This document shows positions 55,880-64,000 of a stretch of DNA of 64,000 nt, in pieces. Positions within the stretch are counted from its first letter, which is position 1. Every line of letters starts with the position of its first letter. Position numbers and translations under genes: made by a program. The DNA lies in contig JAPLFG010000003.1 in the NCBI GenBank assembly GCA_026390795.1, positions 2,294,001-2,358,000 on the forward strand. Reading direction: 5' to 3'. Under the pieces are notes generated by a model. It was not told the DNA's origin, made no database searches, and saw only the letters and a list, made by a program, of their open reading frames with translations. The stretch comes from Ignavibacteriales bacterium (GTDB lineage: Bacteria > Bacteroidota > Ignavibacteria > Ignavibacteriales > Melioribacteraceae).

Positions 55880-56379
55880 TAATTGAGACCTTGTTTAGAA
55901 ACTGAAAGATAAGATTCAAGCGATTGAGCGTTGATGAAAATCTTTACTTCTTTTACATCCGGAAATTGTTTGGCTGTTTCATATAGTTGTTCTCTTATGC
56001 GGGAGATATCACATAAACTTGAAATTGCAAAATCACCTTTGATATATACCTCCGCCATTCCATCCGATAAAGTTGACTGATAAAGAAATAATCCCGGTCC
56101 CTTGATATAGTTTTTCATGTCATCTGTATCTTTTGCCGCGAATAACTCCGTAAATGCAGATTCGACTTCGTTTTTTTCAATTAGAATTGTTTTAGAGATT
56201 GGAACAAGAATTTCATTACAATCAATAGGTTTACCTGTTAGTGAAGAGCCTTCCGGTGCAACCATATAAAAATTGACTGTCATTTCTACAGGTTCATTCG
56301 AATCTTTTTTACCGCATCCGTTCAATAAAAGTAGAGATGATGTAAAAAAAACGAATAATAATATTTTAATGAATCTCAT
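55879..56379 (-). CDS. GerMN-domain lipoprotein
   Basis: A lipoprotein signal with lipobox LNGC (Cys near residue 22) precedes a single GerMN domain. The domain includes KTILIEKNEVESAFTELFA, YQSTLSDGMAEVYIKGDFA, and the closing helix REQLYETAKQFPDVKEVKIF. GerMN domains occur in spore germination proteins and in many lipoproteins of non-sporulating bacteria; the role here is unknown. The length is 166 residues. Its stop overlaps the SMR transporter start by one base, giving a GerMN-Gdx-SpoU unit. Confidence 0.78.
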   Translation of the reverse strand: MRFIKILLFVFFTSSLLLLNGCGKKDSNEPVEMTVNFYMVAPEGSSLTGKPIDCNEILVPISKTILIEKNEVESAFTELFAAKDTDDMKNYIKGPGLFLYQSTLSDGMAEVYIKGDFAISSLCDISRIREQLYETAKQFPDVKEVKIFINAQSLESYLSVSKQGLN

Positions 56380-56648
56380 TATTTCTCATTCCTCTTTTAT
56401 TGCGCGTACAACCTAAATCTCGTCTATTACATAAACTGCGGATAGAAGCAACTTGAGAAGATGCAAAACACATTATATTCAATTACCCAAATTCCAATTT
56501 GTTGATAGCAAAATAAGAAAAGAAATTTTATTTCTTCACTATTGATTGGATTGAATTACAATAATTATACTGTTTGAAAGTTGATTGTGTGAAAAGTAAA
56601 TATATAAAAATGAAAGAAGGTCTTTCTCAGAATCATACTAAGTTTACT

Positions 56649-57041
56649 CTATTTTTCCTCCTCATCTTCAACATGCAATCTGTGTAAAAACCGGTGAACA
56701 GCCGGTGCAATTATTATCCCTACTGTTACCAAAAAAATTATTCCGGAAAAAAGAGCATACATAGAGGCAAAAAATTTGCCGGCGTCTCTGTGCATTTCTC
56801 CAACCGGTCCCATTCCGCCAAGAATCATTGAAGCATTAAGAAGTGAATCAATCCAGCTCATTCCTTCAATAAATCGATAACCCAAAATACCTATTATCAG
56901 TGAAATAAAAATTGTAAGAATACCTAAGAGCAGATGATTTACTGCACGTCGAATAAAAAGGTTACGTGAAAGCAAAGGCTCATTTTTGTTTTCGAAATTA
57001 AATATTCTTTTTGATGCTGGATTACCTTTATGTTTTCCCAT
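56649..57041 (-). CDS. Two-helix membrane protein resembling a K+-channel pore
   Basis: The 130 residues contain a transmembrane helix at about 33-55, a re-entrant-like segment at 62-82 (WIDSLLNASMILGGMGPVGE) and a second helix at 89-111 (KFFASMYALFSGIIFLVTVG), followed by a His-rich cytoplasmic tail. This TM-P-TM order and the GKFFASMYALFSG start of helix 2 resemble two-transmembrane potassium channels, but the TVGYG filter is replaced by GGMGPVG. I recall similar unnamed proteins in other bacteria but no function. It is a single gene on the minus strand. Confidence 0.6.
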   Translation of the reverse strand: MGKHKGNPASKRIFNFENKNEPLLSRNLFIRRAVNHLLLGILTIFISLIIGILGYRFIEGMSWIDSLLNASMILGGMGPVGEMHRDAGKFFASMYALFSGIIFLVTVGIIIAPAVHRFLHRLHVEDEEEK

Positions 57042-57126
57042 AAAATCTCTTAATAGTTTGATCTATAAAATTAAGAAAATGGCAGCAATAAACGAATACT
57101 AATTAAAGCAATGAATGGTAATGAAT

Positions 57127-57537
57127 CTATAAGAATTTATCCCTTTTATAAATGTATTCAACCAGCCACCTATCACCAATCTTTTTCATATCAACATGAT
57201 TTTTTTTAGGCTTATCATCACCAGGGCATGTCTTAGTATAAAAATATTTTCCGGAAAGATTGTCTTTGTCTAACTCAAATTTGTCCAACGTAAAAGTGCA
57301 CTTCGAATCGTCAGTTACGTTATCCATCTCATCCATTTTTCTTATCATAAATGAAATTTGATCTTCGCTGCCTTCGCATGCGCATAGTTTACAAGCTCCG
57401 AACCAATCGCCTTTGAAATAGAGTTCAAGAAATTTTTGTGCAACTTCTTCCGGATCTGAATAATCAACACTTGGTTGTTGAGCGGCGAGATTCAAGCAAA
57501 ATAAAAATGAAACTAATAATAAATATTTTGTTCTCAT
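57127..57537 (-). CDS. Small secreted DUF4878-like protein
   Basis: A signal peptide (MRTKYLLLVSFLFCLNLAAQ) is followed by about 115 residues starting DPEEVAQKFLELYFKGDWFG, a cystatin/NTF2-like opening typical of DUF4878 proteins. Two strands follow (FELDKDNLSGKYFYTKTC and GDRWLVEYIYKR). Five cysteines (KLCACEG among them) suggest disulfides or metal binding. Function is unknown. Confidence 0.6.
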   Translation of the reverse strand: MRTKYLLLVSFLFCLNLAAQQPSVDYSDPEEVAQKFLELYFKGDWFGACKLCACEGSEDQISFMIRKMDEMDNVTDDSKCTFTLDKFELDKDNLSGKYFYTKTCPGDDKPKKNHVDMKKIGDRWLVEYIYKRDKFL

Positions 57538-57786
57538 TTTTAGCTCCGCAATAATTTATTTTTTTTAGGGGGTAAGCAAAGGTAAGAACAAAAACGGAAG
57601 TGATAATTTGATATATAATTAAATGCCAGCATGATTGTAAACCAACCATATTAACTATCTAAAATATAGCGAATGCTTAAACCAACTTCACAACCAAAAT
57701 CTATCTAGTTCTAATTCGGTTGAAAAAATTATTCATTGGCTGAGAATAGAAAACATAAAAAATAAGTTCATTTTGTAAGTCCCCGA

Positions 57787-58986
57787 TTAAGACGATAAAG
57801 TTTTCATTTGTAATCCAAATATAGAAATTGGAATTACGAACAGAAACAACAATCCGGCTATAACAAATGGAGCGCTAATTCCTAAACTTGCTACAATTAA
57901 TCCCGAAAGTGCAGACCCTACTAGATTGCCTATAATTTGAAAACTTGAACCGATGCCAAACACACCGGCTTTGCGGTCGCTTTCAGTATTATTTGTAAGA
58001 AGAGTATAAATCAGCGGTAATATTAATCCAAGAGAAAATCCGGAAAAAATGAGGAGGATCGAAATCATTTCGACGGTAGAAGTAAACGCAATAAAAATTG
58101 AAGAAAGTGATGCTATCAAAACTGTAAAAACAGTCAGCGATTTAATACCAAACCTTTTAAGAAATTTTCCAAATAATGCAGATCCAATTGCGGATGTACC
58201 GCCATATACTCCTAATAAAATTCCGGTAATTGTTGATGTCTCCACGTGCAGATTAAGTGATTGAATGAAAAGAGAAAAAGTTGGTCTAAGAATGGAAACA
58301 CTTAATGAATAGATCAATAAAAATAATCCGCATGAAATAAGAATTCGTTTGCTAATTAGATGTTTCCAATTATTGATAAAAGAATAGTAGGATTGTTTTT
58401 GCTGTACAAAATTCTCTTCCTTCACAAAAAATAAAACTAATGTTCCGGATAATGCTACAGTTGCCGCAACAAGAAAAAATACTTCTCTATAGCCGAACAA
58501 ATCTGCTAATACGCCACCAATTACTGGACCAACAACATTTCCGCTTCCATTTGCAAATTGAATAATACCAAGTGAGTATGCCGTTTTTTCTTTTGGTGTG
58601 TTCGATGCAGTCAAAGAAATTGCAGCCGGATAAAAGCCGCCCATAATTTCTTGAAGTGATGCAAAGAGAAGTAATTGTGTAAGATCAGCAGATAGTCCCA
58701 TCAAAAACTGTGAGAGTGCAAAACCAAATACTGCGAACAACGTCATTAATTTTCGTCCGAATTTATCTCCGAAACTTCCCCAAATTGGAGTCATGAAAAA
58801 TGAGACTAAAAACGGCGCTGCAAATATCCATCCGCTCCAAATTGCAGTTGAAACAATGGAGGTCTTTCCAAGATTGTGAATGAATAAAGGGAGAAATGGA
58901 ATCAAGCTTCTAGTACCTGCACGGTATATGAATTGACTTACTGCAAGTACTAAAAGATTTTTTCCCCAGATTTCGGTTGGTTTCAT
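57787..58986 (-). CDS. Major facilitator superfamily transporter
   Basis: This 399-residue permease has 12 predicted helices. The loop between helices 2 and 3 has the MFS motif-A-like GSFGDKFGRKLMT, with a second, weaker copy (GKFLKRFGIKSLT) between helices 8 and 9. Helix 5 has the VVGPVIGGVLADLFGYR antiporter-type motif C, which suggests proton-driven export, as in TetA/NorA-like drug exporters. The substrate is unknown. It is divergent from the xanthine-dehydrogenase-type genes, and purine transport would usually involve other families. Confidence 0.83.
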   Translation of the reverse strand: MKPTEIWGKNLLVLAVSQFIYRAGTRSLIPFLPLFIHNLGKTSIVSTAIWSGWIFAAPFLVSFFMTPIWGSFGDKFGRKLMTLFAVFGFALSQFLMGLSADLTQLLLFASLQEIMGGFYPAAISLTASNTPKEKTAYSLGIIQFANGSGNVVGPVIGGVLADLFGYREVFFLVAATVALSGTLVLFFVKEENFVQQKQSYYSFINNWKHLISKRILISCGLFLLIYSLSVSILRPTFSLFIQSLNLHVETSTITGILLGVYGGTSAIGSALFGKFLKRFGIKSLTVFTVLIASLSSIFIAFTSTVEMISILLIFSGFSLGLILPLIYTLLTNNTESDRKAGVFGIGSSFQIIGNLVGSALSGLIVASLGISAPFVIAGLLFLFVIPISIFGLQMKTLSS

Positions 58987-59131
58987 TCTAAATTTAATTA
59001 TTGCTTCCTGAAATTAAGTTTTTGATTTCGGCTTCTCAAAGTGTTAATTTTTTCATTGTTAATCAAAGTTCTTTTAAAAATATCAATTCACGCAGAAATT
59101 AAATCCACAGTTGAAAGATCAACTGAATAAC

Positions 59132-60547
59132 ATGATTGAATTTATTCTTAATAATGCTCATATCATCACGGAATCTCTTCAAACGACAGTTCTTTTGGAC
59201 TTCATTCGCAAAGAGAAAAAATTAACGGGAACAAAAGAAGGTTGCCGCGAAGGGGACTGCGGTGCTTGCACAGTTCTTGTCGGGTCCTTGATACGTAATA
59301 ACGTTGTTTACAAATCTGTTAATTCATGTCTTGTGCCGCTCGGTGACATTAATGGTAAGCACGTTGTAACAGTAGAAGGTTTTAACCAGGCTGAATTATC
59401 ACCAGTCCAATCTGCAATTGCAGATGAAGGTGGAACACAGTGCGGATTCTGTACACCGGGTTTTGTAGTCTCCATGACTGGATATTTTTTAAGCAATTCA
59501 TCTTTTAATTCCAGTAATGCTGTTGAATCTCTAGGAGGAAATATTTGCCGTTGTACTGGCTACGCTGGAATAAAAAGAGCTGCCGAAATTGGAATCCTTA
59601 CGTACGAAGAAAATAAATCTCAGAAAAAAACTCATCTTGAAAATCTTATCGCTTTGAAATTTGTACCCGGTTACTTCAGCACTATTAAAGATCGATTAAG
59701 GAATCTTAATTCAGATCTTTTTAAAAAAGTACGCCAATCAGAAACAAAGACCTTAATTGCCGGAGGAACCGATTTATACGTTCAAAGATGGGAAAGTCTA
59801 GTTCGTGGGCAAGCGGAATTATTATCCGGCAAAAAAAATCTGACCGGAATTTCTATTGAGGATAAACAAATTAAGATTGGCGCTTATACAACGATTGAAG
59901 AGATTAAGTCGTCAGAATTACTTCAAAAGTATTTTAACCATTGGAACTATTATCTAAATCTTTTTGGATCATTGCCGATTCGCAACCGTGCAACAATTGG
60001 AGGTAATATTGTTAATGCCTCACCAATCGGGGACATGACAAATTTACTTTTAGCACTGGATGCAACTGTTCATTTGACAGATGGAGATAAGAATCGCCAA
60101 ATTCTTTTAAGGAGTTTCTATATCGGTTATAAAACTTTGGAAAAGAAGAAGCATGAAATCGTTGAAGCAGTTTCCTTTCCAATTCCGGCAAGAAATTTCT
60201 TATTCAATTATGAAAAGGTTTCTAAGCGGATATATCTTGATATTGCAAGTGTGAACTCATCAATATATTTAGAAATGAAGAACGGAAAAATTTTTATAAT
60301 TCGTATATCAGCCGGCGGTGTAGCGCCTGTTCCATTCTTTTTAAAACAGACTTGTTCATTTTTACTCAAAAAAGAAATAACAACAGAGACGATAATTGAA
60401 GCCGGCGAGATTACTCAAAAGGAAATTAATCCCATCAGCGATGCTCGCGGTTCGGCCGAATATAAACGATTATTATTGCGTCAACTTTTCTACGCACATT
60501 TTATCAAACTCTTTCCGCAGCAGATTGAACTGGAGAAATTGTTTTGA
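59132..60547 (+). CDS. Xanthine dehydrogenase-type small subunit (2Fe-2S plus FAD)
   Basis: This 471-residue subunit joins the iron-sulfur and FAD parts of a molybdenum hydroxylase. The plant-type [2Fe-2S] site uses C38, C43, C46 and C66. The second [2Fe-2S] site uses C104, C107, C139 and C141 (CGFCTPG and ICRCTGY). The FAD domain (about 185-350) has LIAGGTDLYV and LPIRNRATIGGNIVNASPIG, and a CO-dehydrogenase-flavoprotein C-terminal domain ends it. I choose the ATG at 59132; TTG at 59111 adds seven residues without support. The fused arrangement is that of XdhA. Xanthine is the likely, not proven, substrate. Confidence 0.88.
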   Translation: MIEFILNNAHIITESLQTTVLLDFIRKEKKLTGTKEGCREGDCGACTVLVGSLIRNNVVYKSVNSCLVPLGDINGKHVVTVEGFNQAELSPVQSAIADEGGTQCGFCTPGFVVSMTGYFLSNSSFNSSNAVESLGGNICRCTGYAGIKRAAEIGILTYEENKSQKKTHLENLIALKFVPGYFSTIKDRLRNLNSDLFKKVRQSETKTLIAGGTDLYVQRWESLVRGQAELLSGKKNLTGISIEDKQIKIGAYTTIEEIKSSELLQKYFNHWNYYLNLFGSLPIRNRATIGGNIVNASPIGDMTNLLLALDATVHLTDGDKNRQILLRSFYIGYKTLEKKKHEIVEAVSFPIPARNFLFNYEKVSKRIYLDIASVNSSIYLEMKNGKIFIIRISAGGVAPVPFFLKQTCSFLLKKEITTETIIEAGEITQKEINPISDARGSAEYKRLLLRQLFYAHFIKLFPQQIELEKLF

Positions 60548-62808
60548 AAAATTATGACTCGATAAGGCATACTCGCGGTGAATCTCTTTTTGTTGATGAT
60601 GTTGTTTCTCCGGAAGGTACATTATTCGGTTATGTATTCTATTCTCCGATAGCTCATGGAAAAATATTAAATCTGGACTTCAGCAATGCCTGGTTTGTTG
60701 ATGGCGTGAAAGGAATTTTTTCAGCTAAAGATATTCCCGGTGAAAATCAGATCGGCGGAATTGTTAGAGATGAAAACCTTTTTGCAGAAGAGACAGTTCA
60801 TTTTATTGGTCATCCAATTGCATTGGTTGTTGCTGAAACTTTTCTTCAAGCACATGAAGCTTCAAAGAAAATTAAATGCGAATTTGAAAAGTTGCCGGCT
60901 GTATTTGATCCGAGAGAAGCCGCTGCTAACAATCATCTTATAGTAAAACCGAGAATTTTTCAGCTTGGTAATATTGATGAGGCATGGAAGAGTTGTGACT
61001 ATATAGTTGAAGGAAAAGCAGAAAGCGGCGGTCAAGAACATCTCTACCTTGAAACACAAGCTTCTCTTGCATTCCCATTAGAAGGCGGCGGAATAAAAAT
61101 TCTCTCATCTACACAAGGACCAACCGCGGTTCAACGTACGGCGGCGCAAGTACTTGCGCTTCCAATGCATAAAGTTGAAGTTGATGTTATTCGTCTTGGC
61201 GGCGGATTTGGCGGTAAAGAAGATCAAGCAACACCTTGGGCTGTAATGGCTGCTCTTGCCGCATTAAAATTAAATGCACCTGTTAAATTAGTTCTGCCGC
61301 GTCAAGAGGATATAAGAATCACAGGCAAGCGTCATCCGTATTCATCTGATTTTAAAATCGGCTTAACAGAAGATGGAAAAATTATTGCTTACGAAGCGAC
61401 ATATTATCAAAATGCCGGTGCCGCGGCTGATCTTTCACCTGCAATTTTAGACCGTACACTTTTTCATAGTACAAATTCTTATTTCGTTCCAAACGTTAAA
61501 GCAACTGCTTTTAGCTGCAGAACAAATCTTACTCCTTTCACAGCATTTAGAGGTTTCGGCGGACCGCAAGGAATGTTTGTAATTGAATCTGCGATTCATA
61601 AAGCCGCAAAAAAAATGGGTGTTGATCCTTCCGTGATTCAGAAAAAAAATCTTTTGAGTGAAGGGGATGAATTCCCTTATGGACAGAAGACTTCACAATG
61701 TCATATTAAAAATTGTTTTGAAGAAGTTGAATCACGTTACAATCCGGAGAAAATTTATCAACGTATTTACGAGTTCAACGAAAAGAATAAATTGTTCAAA
61801 AAGGGAGCGGCAATTATTCCAGTTACATTTGGAATCTCATTTACCACAACTTTTCTAAATCAAGCATCGGCTCTTGTACACATTTATACAGATGGAAGTG
61901 TAAGTGTAAGCACAGCCGCAATTGAAATGGGGCAGGGCGTTAATGAGAAATTAAGGAATATCGCAGCCGATGAACTTTCCATTAACCAGCAGCGTATTAA
62001 AATTGAATCTACAAATACATCCCGTGTTTCAAATACATCCGCAACTGCGGCAAGTAAGGGAACAGATCTGAACGGATTTGCGTTAATTGATGCTTGTAAA
62101 ATTTTAATTGAGAGATTGCAGAAGGTCGCAGCGTTAGAACTTAAAAAAGATAATCCGGAAAAAGTTGAAATCAAAAATGAAATTATTTTTTATAACGGTG
62201 AAAAAACCGATCTGACTTTTTCAAAACTTGTAAGTATTGCATACTCAAAACGGATCAGTTTGACTGCCCAAGCACATCATTCAACTCCTAATATTCATTT
62301 CGATACAAAAATAAATAAAGGAGAACCGTTCGCTTATCACACTTATGGAACCGCAATTGTGGAAGTTACACTCGATTGTCTGAGAGGTACTTATAAAGTG
62401 GATTCTGTAAAAGTAGTTCATGATTTAGGCAAGACAATCAATCATACGATAGATCTTAGTCAAGCTGAAGGTGGAATTGTTCAAGGAATTGGCTGGATGA
62501 CTTGTGAAGAATTGAAATGGAACAATGAAGGAAAACTTTTAACCGATGCTCTTTCTACATACAAGGTACCGGATATATATGCAGTACCTAAAGAAATCAA
62601 AATTCATTTTCTCGAAAATGTTCCAAATCCATACGGACCAAATCAATCGAAGGCGATTGGTGAACCGCCGTTTATGTATGGTATTGGTGCTTACTTTGCA
62701 CTGGTTAATGCCATGGAAGCGTTCAATCCAAATCTTGAATTGAATTATTCGGCACCTCTTACACCGGAAAAAATTTTACTTACTCTATATAATAAATCGA
62801 ATAATTAG
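60544..62808 (+). CDS. Xanthine dehydrogenase-type large, molybdopterin-binding subunit
   Basis: This catalytic subunit has 754 residues. Motifs of the molybdenum hydroxylase family are present in order: GGGFGGKEDQ near 219 (contacts the cofactor), TAFRGFGGPQGMF near 335, EMGQGVNEKL near 460, and the catalytic glutamate E707 in GEPPFMYGIGA. Together with the small subunit it oxidises a purine or other heterocycle, passing electrons to NAD+ or another acceptor. It starts at TTG 60544, eight bases after GGAG and overlapping the upstream stop as TTGA. No XdhC maturation factor gene is in the window. Confidence 0.88.
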   Translation: MKNYDSIRHTRGESLFVDDVVSPEGTLFGYVFYSPIAHGKILNLDFSNAWFVDGVKGIFSAKDIPGENQIGGIVRDENLFAEETVHFIGHPIALVVAETFLQAHEASKKIKCEFEKLPAVFDPREAAANNHLIVKPRIFQLGNIDEAWKSCDYIVEGKAESGGQEHLYLETQASLAFPLEGGGIKILSSTQGPTAVQRTAAQVLALPMHKVEVDVIRLGGGFGGKEDQATPWAVMAALAALKLNAPVKLVLPRQEDIRITGKRHPYSSDFKIGLTEDGKIIAYEATYYQNAGAAADLSPAILDRTLFHSTNSYFVPNVKATAFSCRTNLTPFTAFRGFGGPQGMFVIESAIHKAAKKMGVDPSVIQKKNLLSEGDEFPYGQKTSQCHIKNCFEEVESRYNPEKIYQRIYEFNEKNKLFKKGAAIIPVTFGISFTTTFLNQASALVHIYTDGSVSVSTAAIEMGQGVNEKLRNIAADELSINQQRIKIESTNTSRVSNTSATAASKGTDLNGFALIDACKILIERLQKVAALELKKDNPEKVEIKNEIIFYNGEKTDLTFSKLVSIAYSKRISLTAQAHHSTPNIHFDTKINKGEPFAYHTYGTAIVEVTLDCLRGTYKVDSVKVVHDLGKTINHTIDLSQAEGGIVQGIGWMTCEELKWNNEGKLLTDALSTYKVPDIYAVPKEIKIHFLENVPNPYGPNQSKAIGEPPFMYGIGAYFALVNAMEAFNPNLELNYSAPLTPEKILLTLYNKSNN

Positions 62809-62816
62809 GAGACTAA

Positions 62817-64000
62817 ATGCACAATTGGTCGTGGCAAATTGAGAATGAAGAATATTTAAAAAAGACAATTAAGAGATGCAAAGAGCAAAATATTTATCTG
62901 CCGAAATTCAGTCAATTAAAAAATCCAGAAACCATTCCTCAAAACATTCAGAAAAAATTAGAAAAGGTTGGATTAGAAGAAATAAATCCTCTAAACCTGT
63001 TCCGGATTAATTGGCAAAACGATCCAGAGAGCGGAAAGATCGGCGGCATAAATTTTTTAGAAATTCCCAGAGAGATTACAGGAATTAAAGCTCGCGTAGT
63101 TGGATTAGTAGGAAAATTTTTTCCGACCGGTGCTCATAAAGTCGGTGCAACATACGGTTGTCTTGCACCTTATCTTGTAACAGGAAGGTTTAACCCGGAG
63201 TATCACAAGGCGGTTTGGCCCTCAACGGGAAATTTTTGCAGAGGCGGAATTTTTAATTCCCGGTTATTATCAGTTCACGGAGTTGCGATTCTTCCGGAAG
63301 AAATGAGCAAAGAAAGATTTGACTGGCTCAAAAATATGGGCGCGGAAATATTTGCAACTTACGGATGCGAAAGTAACGTAAAAGAAATTTATGATAAATG
63401 TCATGAACTTGTAGCTAAGAGCGATGAATATCTGATCTTCAATCAATTTGAACAATTTGGTAATCCTGTCTGGCATTATGAAGTAACCGGCGGGACACTC
63501 GAAAAACTTTTTAACCAGTTAAAAAATTCCAACAGCAAGTTGAGCGGATATGTAAGTGCAACAGGTTCAGCCGGTACAATTGGTGCTGGAGATTATCTTC
63601 GTGAAAAATTTCCGCTTATGAAAGTTGTTGCAACCGAAGCCCTTCAATGTCCAACTCTTTTAATGAATGGTTACGGCGCTCATCGAATTGAAGGTATTGG
63701 CGATAAGCACATTCCTTGGATTCATAATGTTAAAAATACCGATGCAGTCTGCGCTATTGACGATGAAGATCCGTTGAGAATTTTAAGATTGTTTAACGAA
63801 CCCACCGGACAAGAATGGATGCGTAAAAATGGGATAACTGAAGAAGTGATTTCTAAACTGCCGTGGCTTGGAATTTCTTCTATCAGCAATATGCTTAGCT
63901 CCATTAAACTTGCTAAATATTACGAGATGAATGAAAATGATATGATCTTTACAATCTTTACGGATTCAAAAGAAATGTACAACTCGCGCTTAGACGAGAT
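62817..64000 (+). CDS. PLP-dependent beta-family lyase/synthase-like enzyme (partial)
   Basis: The frame is open to the window edge, giving 394 codons; the end is missing. It looks like a fold-type II PLP enzyme (cysteine synthase/tryptophan synthase beta/threonine dehydratase superfamily). GAHKVGATYG holds a likely cofactor lysine K108, WPSTGNFCRGGIFNSRL forms the substrate loop, and SATGSAGTIGAGDYL is the phosphate-binding glycine loop. TAGGAG precedes the ATG at 62817, nine bases after the xanthine-dehydrogenase-type gene, so it is in the same operon. A role in purine or amino-acid breakdown is suggested by context; the reaction is not known. Confidence 0.78.
   Translation, partial: MHNWSWQIENEEYLKKTIKRCKEQNIYLPKFSQLKNPETIPQNIQKKLEKVGLEEINPLNLFRINWQNDPESGKIGGINFLEIPREITGIKARVVGLVGKFFPTGAHKVGATYGCLAPYLVTGRFNPEYHKAVWPSTGNFCRGGIFNSRLLSVHGVAILPEEMSKERFDWLKNMGAEIFATYGCESNVKEIYDKCHELVAKSDEYLIFNQFEQFGNPVWHYEVTGGTLEKLFNQLKNSNSKLSGYVSATGSAGTIGAGDYLREKFPLMKVVATEALQCPTLLMNGYGAHRIEGIGDKHIPWIHNVKNTDAVCAIDDEDPLRILRLFNEPTGQEWMRKNGITEEVISKLPWLGISSISNMLSSIKLAKYYEMNENDMIFTIFTDSKEMYNSRLDE

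Overview
The window is a 64 kb stretch of AT-rich bacterial chromosome, with no phage, insertion sequence or CRISPR array that I could see. The gene set suggests a relative of the Ignavibacteriota/Chlorobi branch of the FCB group. It combines a Bacteroidetes-style cytochrome b558 succinate dehydrogenase, DUF2723 and DUF2461 proteins, an SprE/PorW-like TPR lipoprotein and the remains of a TonB receptor. It also has frequent Shine-Dalgarno sequences (GGAGG/AGGAG before 1333, 11872, 17117, 27155, 43662, 62817) and sigma-54 regulation, which are less typical of true Bacteroidetes. The assignment is inference; there is no rRNA in the window.

Region by region: 1-223 is the tail of a GH5-type mannanase and 262-1053 is TrmO. 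From 1278 to 11771 lies the most unusual block. A sigma-54-type promoter precedes an orphan response regulator with two AsnC/RAM-like domains. Then come NuoE-like, NuoF-like and a 1252-residue NfnB/GltD plus NuoG/FdhA-like fusion flavoprotein, followed at once by a histidine kinase with a cysteine-bearing PAS domain and an NtrC-type activator. I read this as a self-regulated, possibly electron-bifurcating NADH/NADPH/ferredoxin complex. Its molybdopterin-like domain has lost the catalytic Cys/Sec position and the C-terminal cofactor domain.

11872-16190 holds an M14 peptidase, a DUF3298 lipoprotein, a Spy/LTXXQ protein and a broken TonB-receptor 3' end. 16461-19794 is sdhCAB. 19906-25755 carries a very acidic protein joined to obgE, tRNA-Met, secG, a LOG-family protein, rpsU, a universal stress protein and an ECF sigma factor. 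25795-38289 has peptidase, redoxin, an AddB-like nuclease, greA, and the tilS-hpt-ftsH-dolichol-kinase-like operon. 38315-43440 (minus strand) is arfB-DUF2723-glnE, and 43662-49597 is secA, glnB and a TPR lipoprotein. GlnE and PII, which act on the same nitrogen-control pathway, therefore flank secA.

49622-54871 contains an AlbA_2 protein, an empty AT-rich stretch, a DUF2269 protein, and an ECF sigma/anti-sigma pair divergent from a DUF6249-like/S41 protease operon. The intergenic region of that pair has two back-to-back ECF-type promoters with identical -35 boxes and identical spacing. 55018-58986 (minus strand) carries a SpoU methyltransferase, a Gdx-type SMR transporter, a GerMN lipoprotein, a K+-channel-like pore protein with an odd filter, a small secreted protein and an MFS transporter. 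59132-64000 is a xanthine-dehydrogenase-type molybdoenzyme (two subunits) and a PLP-dependent enzyme cut by the window edge.
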